A stretch of DNA of 64,000 nt from Candidatus Methylophosphatis haderslevensis (GCA_016711925.1 JADJSA010000006.1:124001-188000); one strand, 5' to 3'. Positions 55,045 through 64,000 are shown, numbered from the stretch's first letter. Program-made: numbers and translations. The notes: generated by a model not told the origin, from the letters alone.

Positions 55045-57600
55045 TCAGGCCGCCTTTGAACGCTTCTTCGGCGCGGCCTTGGGCGCTTGCGCCGCGGGGT
55101 TGTCGTCAGCGGCGGCCGGCTTGGCCTTGGCGCCCGCCTTGGGCGCGCGCGGCTCGAACTCGAAGCCGACCATGCCGTCCGGCCCGCGCACCAAGAAGGC
55201 GGAAAACTTGCGCCGCGTGCGCTGCGAAATGAAGTTGCGCAGGATGTCGGTGCGGCCGGTGGCGAGCAGCTTCTCCATCTGCTCGCGCTCGACGGTCTGC
55301 TGCAGGATGATCTTGCCGGAGCGGAAATCGCAGGTCTTGCCCGGACCGACCGATTTCTCGCACACATACGACAGGGCGTGCTCGAATACCCGCGAGGCGC
55401 ACTTCGGGCAGGCGCCGAGCGGCTGCTGGCCGCTGAAATCGACCGGCTCGGCGTTCGCCTCGTCTTCGCGCGATTGGCCGAAATCGAACTCCGGTTCGAG
55501 CTTGTCGTTCATCCGGATCAGCGCGTTGAACGGCCGCCCCATCTTGCTGCGAAAGCCCATCAGCGGGCCGACCTCGCGTTTTTCAAGCAGGGTTTCCATC
55601 TCCGCGATCTCGAACTCGCGCCCGGCGACGATCTTCCACAAGGCAAACTCGCAGCTCTGGCACTGGAATTTCTTGTAGTTCTCCTTGATCACCCCGCCGC
55701 ATTTCGGGCAAGGGATTTTGAGCGTCGCGAAATCCCCCGGCACCGTATCGCTCTCGTGCGACTTCGCCTGCAGCACGATGTGGCGCGTCATCTCGGCGAT
55801 GTCCTTCATGAACTCGGCGCGGGTGAGCCGGCCCAGTTCCATCTGCGACAGCTTGTACTCCCATTCGCCGGTCAGCTCGGGCTGGGTGAGTTCCCTGACC
55901 TGCAGGCCGTTGAGCAGGGTGATCAGCGAGAACGCCTTGGCGGTCGGCATCAGCTCGCGGCCCTCGCGCAGCAGGTACTTTTCGGTGATCAGTCCTTCGA
56001 TGATCGCGGCCCGCGTCGCCGGCGTGCCCAGGCCGCGCGCCGCCATGGCCTCGCGCAGTTCGTCGTCCTCCACCAGCTTGCCCGCGCCTTCCATGGCCGA
56101 GAGCAGCGTGGCTTCGTTGTAGCGCGGCGGCGGCTTGGTGCTGTTCGCCCTGACGACAACGTCATCGGTGGAGACGGTCTCGCCGGCGGCGACGGCCACC
56201 AGTTGCGGCTTGCCGCCCTCGTCGCCGGTTTCCGCCTGCGCTTCCTTGCCATACACCGCGAGCCAGCCGGCGTTGACCAGCACCTTGCCCTCGGTCTTGA
56301 AGGCCTCGCCCTCGACGCGGGTGATGCGGGTGGTGATCAGGTACTCGGCCGCCGGGTAGAACACGGCGAGAAAACGCCGCGTGACCATGTCATAGATCTT
56401 CTGTTCGGTATCCGACAGATGCCGGGGTGCCGTACCGGTCGGCACGATCGCGAAGTGGTCCGAGATCTTGGCGTTGTTGAAGATGCGCTTGTTCGGTTTG
56501 ACCCACTTCTGCCGCACGATCTCGCGGCAGAACGGCGCGTACTGATCCGGCAAACCATTGAGGATGTCGGGCACCGTGGCGAGGTAGTCCTCCGGCAGGG
56601 CGCGCGCATCGGTACGCGGGTAGGTGAGCACCTTGTGCTTTTCGTACAGCGCCTGGGCGATCGACAGGGTGGTCTTGGCCGAGAAGCCGAAGCGGCCGTT
56701 GGCCTCGCGCTGCAGGCTGGTGAGATCGAACAGCAGCGGCGACAACTGGGTCGATGGCTTGGACTCTTCTTCGACCTTGCCTGGCTTGCCCAGGCATTTG
56801 GCGCGTATCGCCTGCGCCCTGGCCTCGTCCCACAGCCGCTCGGCGCGCGCGTGTTCGTCGTCTTCCGGCTTCTTGAACTTCTGGTCGAACCAGCGGCCGG
56901 TGTAGCTGCCCGCCTTGGCGCCGAAGCTGGCTTCGATTTCCCAGTAGTCGCGCGGCACGAACTTGCGTATCCGCTCTTCGCGTTCCACCACGATAGCCAG
57001 CGTCGGCGTCTGCACGCGGCCGACCGTGGTCAGGTGAAAGCCGCCGGTCTTCGAGTTGAAGGCGGTCATCGCGCGCGTGCCGTTGATGCCGATCAGCCAG
57101 TCCGATTCCGAACGGCATACCGCGGCGTCTGCCAGGCCGCGCATCTCGCGGCCGTCGCGCAACTGGGCAAAGCCGTCGCGAATCGCCTTGGGCGTCATCG
57201 ACTGCAGCCAGAGACGCTTGACCGGGTGCTTCGATTTTGCGTGCTGGGCGATGTAGTTGAAGATCAGTTCGCCTTCGCGGCCCGCGTCGCAGGCATTGAC
57301 CAGGCCGTCGACATCCTTGCGCTTGATGAGCTTCATCAGCACCTTGAGACGTTCGGCGGACTTTTCGATCGGCTGCAGCGCGAAGTGCGGCGGAATGACG
57401 GGCAGATGGGCGAACGACCACTTGCCGCGCTTGACTTCGTACTCTTCGGGAACCGTGAGTTCGAGCAGATGGCCGACGGCCGACGACAGCACATAGTCGT
57501 CGCTTTCGTAATACTCGCCGCTCTTGGCGAACCCGCCCAGCGCCTTGGCGATGTCCTGGGCGACGGAGGGTTTCTCGGCAATGATGAGCTGCTTGGCCAT
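55045..57600 (-). CDS. topB: DNA topoisomerase III
   Basis: An 851-residue type IA topoisomerase. The TOPRIM domain starts KQLIIAEKPSVAQDIAKALG; the catalytic Tyr is in LTYPRTDARALPEDY; C-terminal zinc units are CPKCGGVIKENYKKFQCQSC and CPKCASRVFEHA ... CDFRSGK; and an Ala/Lys/Pro-rich basic tail ends it. It decatenates replication intermediates. The leader has a 10-bp hairpin (57687-57712). Confidence 0.95.
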   Translation of the reverse strand: MAKQLIIAEKPSVAQDIAKALGGFAKSGEYYESDDYVLSSAVGHLLELTVPEEYEVKRGKWSFAHLPVIPPHFALQPIEKSAERLKVLMKLIKRKDVDGLVNACDAGREGELIFNYIAQHAKSKHPVKRLWLQSMTPKAIRDGFAQLRDGREMRGLADAAVCRSESDWLIGINGTRAMTAFNSKTGGFHLTTVGRVQTPTLAIVVEREERIRKFVPRDYWEIEASFGAKAGSYTGRWFDQKFKKPEDDEHARAERLWDEARAQAIRAKCLGKPGKVEEESKPSTQLSPLLFDLTSLQREANGRFGFSAKTTLSIAQALYEKHKVLTYPRTDARALPEDYLATVPDILNGLPDQYAPFCREIVRQKWVKPNKRIFNNAKISDHFAIVPTGTAPRHLSDTEQKIYDMVTRRFLAVFYPAAEYLITTRITRVEGEAFKTEGKVLVNAGWLAVYGKEAQAETGDEGGKPQLVAVAAGETVSTDDVVVRANSTKPPPRYNEATLLSAMEGAGKLVEDDELREAMAARGLGTPATRAAIIEGLITEKYLLREGRELMPTAKAFSLITLLNGLQVRELTQPELTGEWEYKLSQMELGRLTRAEFMKDIAEMTRHIVLQAKSHESDTVPGDFATLKIPCPKCGGVIKENYKKFQCQSCEFALWKIVAGREFEIAEMETLLEKREVGPLMGFRSKMGRPFNALIRMNDKLEPEFDFGQSREDEANAEPVDFSGQQPLGACPKCASRVFEHALSYVCEKSVGPGKTCDFRSGKIILQQTVEREQMEKLLATGRTDILRNFISQRTRRKFSAFLVRGPDGMVGFEFEPRAPKAGAKAKPAAADDNPAAQAPKAAPKKRSKAA

Positions 57601-57686
57601 TTGAGGTAATCCTGCCGCAGGCAAAAAACTACCCGGTGCGTTCCGCGTCCGGGTGGCGACAAACGTTGTTGGCGGGTTTGCCCATC

Positions 57687-57712
57687 CGCGATGGCGTCCT
57701 GGCGCCATCGCG
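57687..57712. other. Hairpin between smg and topB
   Basis: CGCGATGGCG and its complement flank TCCTGG, in the 174-base gap. No T run on the minus strand, so it is not a clear terminator. Confidence 0.4.
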
Positions 57713-57774
57713 CAGGCTGAGTGGGCACGATGATAAGAACAAAGCCGCGCCGGCCGCAAGCGCGGACCCCGGAC

Positions 57775-58233
57775 TCAGTGGAATCGGGCTTCCTCGTCGT
57801 CGGACAACAACTCTTCCAGGATCAGTGTATCGAGCGCCTGCTGCCGGCTCCACAACACGATCAGCACGATAACCTTGAGCTTGGACAACGACAGACGGCC
57901 TTCCGACAGCGCCATCGCCCGCTCGATGATGATCTCGCGCATCAGCGGGTTGAGCACGCCCGATCCTTCGAGAAACGCGATGAAGCCGCGGCAGCCGCTG
58001 TCGAGCCGCGCGCATTCCTCATTGGCATAGGCGCGGAACGAGCCCGCCGACGGACTGGTCCGCGCATGCGCCTCTTCTGCCGGCCGATCCAGACCGGACA
58101 ACCAGTCGAGCGCAGCCGAGATGTCCTCGTCCTCGAAACCGGCCGCAGAAAGCTTGCGCGCGAGCTGATCCGGCGCCGGGCAGGCGTCGACATGGGCATA
58201 GTTCTCGAACAGATAGACCAGAATTTCGAACAT
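57775..58233 (-). CDS. smg: Smg family protein (DUF494)
   Basis: A 152-residue protein starting MFEILVYLFENYAHVDACPA and ending DTLILEELLSDDEEARFH. Smg is commonly found next to dprA as here; function unknown. It starts 4 bases after the dprA stop. A longer in-frame start overlaps dprA and is not used. Confidence 0.92.
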   Translation of the reverse strand: MFEILVYLFENYAHVDACPAPDQLARKLSAAGFEDEDISAALDWLSGLDRPAEEAHARTSPSAGSFRAYANEECARLDSGCRGFIAFLEGSGVLNPLMREIIIERAMALSEGRLSLSKLKVIVLIVLWSRQQALDTLILEELLSDDEEARFH

Positions 58234-58237
58234 TGTG

Positions 58238-59332
58238 TCAGCGATCCCGCTCGATTCTCTGATATTGGCCGCCAGCCAGTGTGGCGATGCGACCGTCCAG
58301 TTCCATGCGCAAGAGAATGGGGTATAGCGCATCCGCCGTCAAGCCGGAGCGTTCGATCAGGGTATCGACCTCGCATGGGTCGTAACCCAGGGCGTCGAGC
58401 AGGCGGCGTTCGTCGTCGTCGAGTTCGCCGCTGTCCGCGCCGCCCGGCGGCCCGCCTGCGACGATGCCGATTTCCTCGAGAACGTCCTGCGCCGATTCGA
58501 CCAGCTTGGCACCCTGTTTGATCAGTTTGTGGCAGCCCTTGGACAATGGCGAATGAATCGAACCGGGAATGGCGAATACCTCGCGGCCCTGGTCGCCGGC
58601 CAGCCGGGCGGTGATCAGCGTGCCGCTGCGGTCGGCCGCTTCGACCACCAGCACGCCGCGCGCTAGTCCCGCAATGATGCGGTTGCGCCGCGGAAAGTTG
58701 GCCGCCAGCGGTGGCGTGCCGAGCGGAAACTCCGATACGATCGTGCCGTTCTCCGCGATCGCGTGGGCAAGCGCCTGGTTGCGTGCCGGGTAGATGCGGT
58801 CGGCGCCGGTGCCGATCACGGCGATGGTCGAACCGGCGCCTTCAAGCCCGCCGCGGTGTGCGGCCGCATCGCAGCCAAGCGCCAGGCCGCTGATGATGGT
58901 AACGCCCGCCTGGGAGGCGGCTTTCGCGAACGACTCGGCGTTGGCAATACCCTGGGGGGTCGCGTTGCGGCTGCCGACGATCGCCAGCGCCGGGCACCCG
59001 AGCAGATCGGTGCGACCCTTGACGTACAGCAGCGGCGGCGGGTCGGGGATTTCTAGCAGTTGCTGCGGATAGTCCGGGTCGGCAAGTGTCAGAATGCGAT
59101 TGCCCGGCTCGGCGGCCCACGCCAGGGCGTGCGCTACCTGTTTGCTGCTGTCGTGTTCGGCGAGGGCTGCGGCGAGTTTGTCGCCGATCAGCCGTGCCAG
59201 CGCACCTCGTTCGGTGGCAAAGATCGCCGGCGGCAAGCCGAAGGCTTGCAGGAGTGTCCGTTGCCGCTCACCGCCCAGTCCCGCAATCAGGGTCAGCCGC
59301 AGCCACGCGGCGAGTTCGGGATCCGGCGTCAA
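58238..59332 (-). CDS. dprA: DNA processing protein DprA
   Basis: A 364-residue protein that protects incoming single-stranded DNA and loads RecA in transformation. N-terminal helical part, then the Rossmann-like domain: IVGSRNATPQG, ISGLALGCDAAAHRGGL, IGTGADRIYP, ADRSGTLITARLAGDQGREVFAIPG. A C-terminal winged-helix-like DML1 domain (~300-364) follows. It starts one base past the LysM gene's stop. Confidence 0.94.
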   Translation of the reverse strand: MTPDPELAAWLRLTLIAGLGGERQRTLLQAFGLPPAIFATERGALARLIGDKLAAALAEHDSSKQVAHALAWAAEPGNRILTLADPDYPQQLLEIPDPPPLLYVKGRTDLLGCPALAIVGSRNATPQGIANAESFAKAASQAGVTIISGLALGCDAAAHRGGLEGAGSTIAVIGTGADRIYPARNQALAHAIAENGTIVSEFPLGTPPLAANFPRRNRIIAGLARGVLVVEAADRSGTLITARLAGDQGREVFAIPGSIHSPLSKGCHKLIKQGAKLVESAQDVLEEIGIVAGGPPGGADSGELDDDERRLLDALGYDPCEVDTLIERSGLTADALYPILLRMELDGRIATLAGGQYQRIERDR

Positions 59333-59333
59333 A

Positions 59334-60353
59334 TCAGGGCGTGCGCACCACGTCGCGCGCCGTCACGGGGCGCGAACTGCTCATGATCAGTGCGTAGGAC
59401 ATCTTCTCGAACGTGCGGAAGACGAACGCCAGTCCGTAGCGCTCCTCGGGCAGCGAATAAATCTCTTTGCGCCCGCCGTCCTCGCGGTAGGTTTCCTCGC
59501 GGCCGGCGCGGTAGATCGCGAGGACATGGCCGACCTCGATATCGTTGCGGGTGCCCAGGTTGAGGGTGACGATCGAATTGGCGCCCGCTTCGCCGACACC
59601 GCTGTAGATGCCGATGATCTCGCCCTTGATGTCCTTGTCCGGCGCATGCGGGGAATAGGCCAGCAAGTCCGGCTTGGCGGCGGGCACCATGCGGTCGCCT
59701 TTGCCGATCTCTTCGACCGAGCGGGTGACTTCGAGCGTTGCCGGGTCCCCTTCGGCAAGGGTACGGGCGGTGCCGAGGTAATGCGCCTCGTAGCCGAGCA
59801 CCTCGTTGGTGCCCGGATCGACCACCGGCTTGGCCGGCCTGTAGATCTGCCACATCGGGATTCCCGGCTGGATGTTCGTCGCGTAGATCTTGTTGCCGGC
59901 GCCGACCAGCACGCGCGATTCGTCGGTCGCGATGATCTTGGCCGAACCGGCCATGCCGGCTTCGTCGACCACCAGCGGTTGCGAGAGGAACGGCGCGATC
60001 TCGGCAGTGGGGATACTCGGAATCGCCTGCTGCAGCTTTTCGTCGTAGACCTGAGGCTGCATGCGGATCGGCCGCGCGATCGACAACCGGGGGCCATTGC
60101 GGTCCAGTACCACGATCTGCCCCGGATAGATCAGGTGCGGATTGCGGATTTGATCGCGGTTCATGCGCCAGACTTCCGGCCAGCGCCAGGGTTCCTTGAG
60201 GAATTTGCCGGAAATACCCCACAGGGTATCGCCGCGCTGCACGGTGTAGCTGTCCGGCGCGTTGTCGGCAATCTGAATCGGCTTGCTGCTCGCCGCAAGG
60301 GCTGCGGCGCTTGTAAATCCAAGGAGCAGCGAGAATATAATGCGCATTATCAT
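59334..60353 (-). CDS. LysM peptidoglycan-binding protein
   Basis: A 339-residue secreted protein: signal (IIFSLLLGFTSAAALAA), a LysM domain (YTVQRGDTLWGISGKFLKEPWRWPEVW) and an uncharacterised C-terminal part. It probably binds cell-wall glycan. GAGG six bases before the ATG at 60353 favours that start over the ATG two codons on. First gene of a LysM-dprA-smg(-topB) set; opposite def across 237 bases. Confidence 0.88.
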   Translation of the reverse strand: MIMRIIFSLLLGFTSAAALAASSKPIQIADNAPDSYTVQRGDTLWGISGKFLKEPWRWPEVWRMNRDQIRNPHLIYPGQIVVLDRNGPRLSIARPIRMQPQVYDEKLQQAIPSIPTAEIAPFLSQPLVVDEAGMAGSAKIIATDESRVLVGAGNKIYATNIQPGIPMWQIYRPAKPVVDPGTNEVLGYEAHYLGTARTLAEGDPATLEVTRSVEEIGKGDRMVPAAKPDLLAYSPHAPDKDIKGEIIGIYSGVGEAGANSIVTLNLGTRNDIEVGHVLAIYRAGREETYREDGGRKEIYSLPEERYGLAFVFRTFEKMSYALIMSSSRPVTARDVVRTP

Positions 60354-60550
60354 CGATAGCCTCGCACGGCTGTGTTGTGGGCGGGCACCCGCGGCGCGCA
60401 AGCCGGTTCGGCTTTCGGCGCACCAGCGTGGCGGTACCCCTCGGGAACGGCAAAAACTTCGCGTTCTGAAGTCGTTTGCAGCAAGGATTTCATCCCGTCC
60501 GATTCAAACGGCAGCAGTCTAGCACGCGTGCAATCAGTATCACAGTTTGC

Positions 60551-60580
60551 TTGAGATTTTGCCAGTAATTGATTCACTAT
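60551..60580 (+). promoter_or_regulatory. Possible def promoter
   Basis: TTGAGA and CACTAT are 18 bases apart. The predicted start is only ~4 bases from the def ATG, suggesting a leaderless or very short leader, since no Shine-Dalgarno site is seen. The rest of the divergent 237-base gap is unremarkable. Confidence 0.35.
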
Positions 60581-60590
60581 CCAAGCTTTT

Positions 60591-61094
60591 ATGGCACTGC
60601 TACCCATACTTCGATATCCCGATCGCAGGCTCCACACCAAGGCTGTTGCGGTCGCCGTGGTCGACGATTCGGTGCGCCAGCTGGTGCGGGACATGGCCGA
60701 AACCATGTACGCCGCGCCTGGCATCGGATTGGCAGCGACGCAGGTCGACGTGCACAAGCGGGTGATCGTCATCGACGTCTCGGAGGACCGCAGCCACCTT
60801 CTGGCGCTGATCAATCCGCAGATAGTCGAGCGCGACGGCGAGCAGGTCACCGAGGAAGGGTGCCTGTCGGTGCCCGGGGTCTACGACAAGGTCGTCCGTG
60901 CCGAGCATGTGCGGGTGCGCGCCCTCGACCCGGATGGCCGGTCGCTGGAGTTCGACGCCGATGGCTTGCTGGCAGTGTGCATCCAGCATGAGATGGACCA
61001 CCTTGACGGCATCGTGTTCGTCGAGCATTTGTCCCGCCTCAAGCAGGCGCGCATACGCGCAAAACTGGAAAAGCAGGCGCGCATCACCGCCTGA
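60591..61094 (+). CDS. def: Peptide deformylase
   Basis: A 167-residue metalloenzyme that removes formyl from the first Met. Its three motifs are GIGLAATQV, EGCLSVPGV and QHEMDHLDG. Normal length. No ribosome site is evident before the ATG. fmt follows 57 bases later. Confidence 0.95.
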   Translation: MALLPILRYPDRRLHTKAVAVAVVDDSVRQLVRDMAETMYAAPGIGLAATQVDVHKRVIVIDVSEDRSHLLALINPQIVERDGEQVTEEGCLSVPGVYDKVVRAEHVRVRALDPDGRSLEFDADGLLAVCIQHEMDHLDGIVFVEHLSRLKQARIRAKLEKQARITA

Positions 61095-61151
61095 GTCTCC
61101 GCCCCAGATCGACCTTGCCGGCCCATGCCGGCAGTGCAGGAATCGCCCCCG

Positions 61152-62087
61152 ATGCGTGTTGCCTTCGCCGGAACGCCCGAATTCGCCGCCCGCGCGCTGG
61201 CCGCAATCATCCGTGCCGGGCACGCCGTGCCGTTAGTGCTCACTCAGCCGGATCGGCACTCCGGCAGGGGAATGAAGCTGACCTGGAGCGCAGTGAAAGA
61301 GGTCGCGCTGGCTCACGGCCTGAGGCTGCACCAGCCTGCCGGATTGAAGACCGACGTTGCGCGCGCGCCGCTTGCCGCGGCGGCGGCGGACGTGCTGGTG
61401 GTTGCCGCCTACGGACTGATCCTGCCGCAGGCGGTACTCGATCTGCCGCGTTTCGGCTGCATCAACATCCACGCCTCGTTGCTGCCGCGCTGGCGCGGCG
61501 CGGCGCCGATACAGCGCGCCATCGAGGCAGGCGACCGCGAAACCGGCATCACGATAATGCAAATGGACGCCGGCCTCGACACGGGCCCGATGCTGTTGAA
61601 ACGGGCACTCGCCATCGACCCCGGCGACAGCGCCGGCACACTGCACGACAAGCTGGCGACGCTGGGGGCCGAGTCGATTGTCGCCGCCCTGGCACGGCTG
61701 GAAGCCGGCGATCTGCCGCCGACCGCCCAACCGGAACACGGCACGACCTACGCCGCAAAGCTGGACAAGGCCGAAGCCGAACTCGATCTGCGGTTTGCGG
61801 CGCAAGCGCTCGAACGAAAGATTCGTGCCTTCGATCCGTTCCCGGGCGCGTTCCTGCGCTACAGCGAGGCGATGGTGAAGATTTGGCGTGCTGGCGTTGT
61901 GCCGGCGGGCGGTGCGCCCGGCGAGGTCCTGGCCAGCGGCCCGTCCGGAATCGTCGTGGCATGTGGTGACCGCTCGCTTTGCCTGCAACAACTGCAGCGG
62001 GCCGGTGGCAAGCGACTGTCGGCGCGAGATTTCCTGGCCGGGTTTGCGGTGCCGGTTGGCAGCCGCTTTGAGCTTCGCCACGGCTGA
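61152..62087 (+). CDS. fmt: Methionyl-tRNA formyltransferase
   Basis: A 311-residue enzyme adding formyl to Met-tRNA. The Rossmann part starts MRVAFAGTPEFAARAL, the folate and catalytic motif is GCINIHASLLPRWRGAAPIQRAI with the Asn-His pair, and a C-terminal OB-like domain binds tRNA. The ATG at 61152 has AGGAA at the right spacing. Pairs with def. Confidence 0.95.
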   Translation: MRVAFAGTPEFAARALAAIIRAGHAVPLVLTQPDRHSGRGMKLTWSAVKEVALAHGLRLHQPAGLKTDVARAPLAAAAADVLVVAAYGLILPQAVLDLPRFGCINIHASLLPRWRGAAPIQRAIEAGDRETGITIMQMDAGLDTGPMLLKRALAIDPGDSAGTLHDKLATLGAESIVAALARLEAGDLPPTAQPEHGTTYAAKLDKAEAELDLRFAAQALERKIRAFDPFPGAFLRYSEAMVKIWRAGVVPAGGAPGEVLASGPSGIVVACGDRSLCLQQLQRAGGKRLSARDFLAGFAVPVGSRFELRHG

Positions 62088-62107
62088 TCCGGCCGCGCCT
62101 GCGCTTG

Positions 62108-62135
62108 CTGTCTTTGTGCGGCGACAGTCTTTTTT
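62108..62135 (+). terminator. Weak intrinsic terminator after fmt
   Basis: CTGTC/GACAG 5-bp stem with a 10-base loop followed by TCTTTTTT. It may separate fmt from the bactofilin gene. Confidence 0.45.
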
Positions 62136-62204
62136 CTACGCGGGCAGGCACTTGCCGCCGCGGATTCCCGTTCCTGTCGGGCGGTGGAGACGCATTCGCT
62201 CATC

Positions 62205-62238
62205 ATAGCGAGTCATGCTATTCTCGGACTCTCGCTAT
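62205..62238. other. Inverted repeat upstream of the bactofilin gene
   Basis: ATAGCGAG and CTCGCTAT flank 18 bases, ~120 bases before the start codon. Operator or hairpin; the remainder of the 267-base gap is not recognised. Confidence 0.3.
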
Positions 62239-62354
62239 CTACCTGATGGAATTCGGGAAACAATTTGCGGCACAGCGCTTGCTGCGGATTTTTTAATTGC
62301 GGCCACCGTCGGGCGGTCACACTGTTCCAATGACCAACCTGGAAAGGACTACCG

Positions 62355-62966
62355 ATGATCAACAAGAACTCGCTTTTCGGCAAGCGTGAGGAGACAACCC
62401 CGCCGCAGAGCAGCGTTCGGCCGGCAGGATATGGCATGCAGCCGACCACCACGGCAAAGACGGAGTCCAACACTGTGCCGATGCCCAAGCCGGAAACCAC
62501 GACTTCGTCTCTCGATTCCACGACCTCTACCACCACCACGGCCGGCACGCAGATGCCGCCGCTCGAAGACAGTGCACATCAGGGAAGCAAGTTGATAGTC
62601 GGCCCCGGCATCAAGCTTAAGGGCGCCGAGATTCAGGATTGCGATACGCTTGTTGTCGAGGGCCGCGTCGAAGCGACCATGGACAGCCGCGTGATCCAGA
62701 TCGCCGACCAGGGTTCGTTCGCCGGCAAGGTAAATATCGATGTCGCCGAGATCCGCGGCCGATTCGAAGGCGAACTCACCGCACGCAAACAACTGATCAT
62801 TCACGCAACCGGCCACGTCAGCGGAACCATACGCTACGGCAAGATCGTGATCCAGGAAGGCGGCGAGCTGACAGGAGACGTCAAGTCCCTTTCCGCAGGC
62901 GAAGCCGGGGCCAGCGGCGACCTGCTCGACATGAACTCGAAATCGTTCGGCGCAAAGAGCGCGTAA
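62355..62966 (+). CDS. Bactofilin
   Basis: A 203-residue cytoskeletal protein. An N-terminal Thr/Ser/Pro-rich tail (~1-75) precedes the DUF583 beta-helix (KLIVGPGIKLKGAEIQDC ... GKVNIDVAEIRGRFEGEL ... GHVSGTIRYGKIVIQEGGELTGD). Bactofilins polymerise without nucleotides and organise cell shape or polar complexes. It sits between fmt and rsmB, which are usually neighbours. Confidence 0.92.
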   Translation: MINKNSLFGKREETTPPQSSVRPAGYGMQPTTTAKTESNTVPMPKPETTTSSLDSTTSTTTTAGTQMPPLEDSAHQGSKLIVGPGIKLKGAEIQDCDTLVVEGRVEATMDSRVIQIADQGSFAGKVNIDVAEIRGRFEGELTARKQLIIHATGHVSGTIRYGKIVIQEGGELTGDVKSLSAGEAGASGDLLDMNSKSFGAKSA

Positions 62967-63175
62967 CGCCGCCACGCGATTGACTTGAGTGCCGGCGCGA
63001 TGCGCGCAAATGTGCGCATCGCGGCGTTATTCATTTTCCGGCCGGGTCTGCAGGTTTGCGGGCTCCGCCGCTATGCCTTCGCTATACTGTGCGATTCGTT
63101 ATTCGCCCAGACCATGGATGAAGGCTGCAACCCCCATTGTGATGCCCGCGTGGCGCAGACGGGTCCGGTAGTTCC

Positions 63176-64000
63176 GTGACCACGGGGCTACCCGCCGATT
63201 CTCTGGCCTTCGCCATGCTGCACGCGGCGCGGGCAGTGGAAGCGGTGATCGACGGCCGCAACCTCGACCAGGCGCTGGCGGGCCAGGCCGACGGCGCAGC
63301 GTGGCTGCCGGCAGCGCGAGGCGCGGTTCAGGATCTCGCCTATGGCACGCTGCGCGATTTCGGCCGAGGCGATTTCCTGCTCTCCCGATTGCTGGAGCGC
63401 CCGCTCGCGGCGCCGGCAGTCCGTGCGTTACTTCTGATCGCCCTGCGGCGGCTGGAAATTCATCCATCTGCCGCGCATACCACGGTCGACCAGGCCGTCG
63501 AGGCGGCGGCCACGCTGCACGGCGGCGCGTTCAAAGGGCTGGTCAATGCGGTTCTGCGCAACTTCCTGCGTCAGGCCGAGGCGCTGTTCGCGGCCGCCGA
63601 GGCGGATCCGGTTGCGCATGGCCGGCATCCGCGGTGGTGGCTCGATACGGTCCGGCGCGAGTTGGGCGCGCATGCCGAGGCCGTGGTCGCCGCCGGCAAT
63701 CTGCACCCGCCGATGGCCTTGCGCGTCAATCCACGCCGATGTGCGGCCAGCGACCTGCTCGCTGAACTCGCTGCCGCAGGTATCGACGCGCGCGCCTGCG
63801 GTGCCGACATTCCGCACGGCATCCTGCTCGAACATCCGGTTCCGGTCGCTCGTCTGCCGGGGTTCGCCGACGGGCGGGTATCGGTGCAGGACGCCGGCGC
63901 GCAGCATGCGGCGCCGTGGCTGGATCTGGCGGCCGGGCAGCGCGTGCTCGATGCCTGCGCAGCGCCGGGCGGCAAAGCGGCACACATCCTCGAGCTTGCC
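63176..64000 (+). CDS. rsmB: 16S rRNA (cytosine967-C5)-methyltransferase RsmB, truncated by the window end
   Basis: The first 275 residues of RsmB. The N-terminal NusB-like helical domain (ALRRLEIHPSAAHTTVDQAVEAA, KGLVNAVLRNFLR) and the start of the SAM-binding domain (VLDACAAPGGKAAHI) are present. GTG at 63176 fits; an upstream short frame (63115) ends 5 bases before it. def-fmt-rsmB order supports the call. Confidence 0.92.
   Translation, partial: MTTGLPADSLAFAMLHAARAVEAVIDGRNLDQALAGQADGAAWLPAARGAVQDLAYGTLRDFGRGDFLLSRLLERPLAAPAVRALLLIALRRLEIHPSAAHTTVDQAVEAAATLHGGAFKGLVNAVLRNFLRQAEALFAAAEADPVAHGRHPRWWLDTVRRELGAHAEAVVAAGNLHPPMALRVNPRRCAASDLLAELAAAGIDARACGADIPHGILLEHPVPVARLPGFADGRVSVQDAGAQHAAPWLDLAAGQRVLDACAAPGGKAAHILELA

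Noticed and set aside
57687..57712. Intrinsic terminator after smg
   Set aside because: Good stem but no T run on the minus strand.
63115..63171. Short peptide gene upstream of rsmB
   Set aside because: 17 codons with no homology or clear ribosome site; probably part of the rsmB leader.

Overview
The window is high-GC (roughly 65%) chromosomal DNA of a Gram-negative betaproteobacterium, most likely Rhodocyclales-like. This is inferred from the gene order rpmH-rnpA-yidD-yidC-mnmE, mnmG-rsmG-parA-parB and dnaA-dnaN-gyrB, from the topB-smg-dprA-LysM / def-fmt-rsmB block, and from a PEP-CTERM protein. The replication origin lies inside it: leading-strand genes point left from about 20.43 kb and right from 20.7 kb, DnaA boxes sit around dnaA, and two near-perfect parS sites lie 4 to 5 kb to the left. 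No tRNA, rRNA, CRISPR array, insertion sequence or transposase was seen.

Left arm (0-20 kb): a phospholipid-handling MFS-acyltransferase fusion, a DUF2339/DUF3999/M28 peptidase cluster with overlapping genes, a GGDEF-EAL protein, then a retron immediately downstream of parB. The retron has a reverse transcriptase with an N-terminal extension, a sigma70-type promoter and a 165-nt msr-msd RNA with matching a1/a2 ends. After it come parB, parA, rsmG, mnmG, a small secreted protein, a TSUP permease flanked by parS sites, mnmE, yidC, yidD, rnpA and rpmH. rnpA has no AUG, GUG or UUG start that would give a full-length protein.

Right of the origin (20.7-33 kb): dnaA, dnaN and gyrB are followed by the most striking locus, a five-gene overlapping operon (read right to left) for ubiquitin-like protein conjugation: a membrane-anchored zinc-ribbon protein, an E1/ThiF enzyme, a ubiquitin-like protein ending in Gly-Gly-Arg, an E2 enzyme with a zinc-ribbon tail, and a JAB/JAMM peptidase. 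It resembles the bacterial Bil-type antiviral conjugation systems but carries an extra membrane component. Upstream on the same strand is a RelE-like/UvrD-helicase/ankyrin gene broken by a one-base frameshift.

Middle (33-44 kb): an OprB-type porin, two unrecognised small genes, a lone response regulator, and a sigma54-controlled RNA repair locus (rtcR divergent from a zinc-ribbon gene, rtcB, a polymerase-beta-fold nucleotidyltransferase and rtcA). Then come a frameshifted phage-tail-associated-type gene, a NnrU protein, a spermidine-synthase-like protein and a structured intergenic region ending in a strong terminator.

Right end (44-64 kb): an OPT transporter, a PEP-CTERM protein, a basic amino acid decarboxylase, an SGNH lipoprotein, a cyclophilin-like protein, an HtrA protease, a metallo-beta-lactamase-fold hydrolase, a DUF123 protein, an OxyR-like regulator lacking the second redox cysteine followed by dps, then topB, smg, dprA and a LysM gene facing def, fmt, a bactofilin and rsmB (cut by the window end).

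Two cross-cutting themes: a dispersed hairpin repeat built around the core GGAGAGCCGCATGGAT occurs between genes and once inside a coding sequence, and three genes carry frameshifts in GC-dinucleotide or G runs, which could be slippage or sequencing error.
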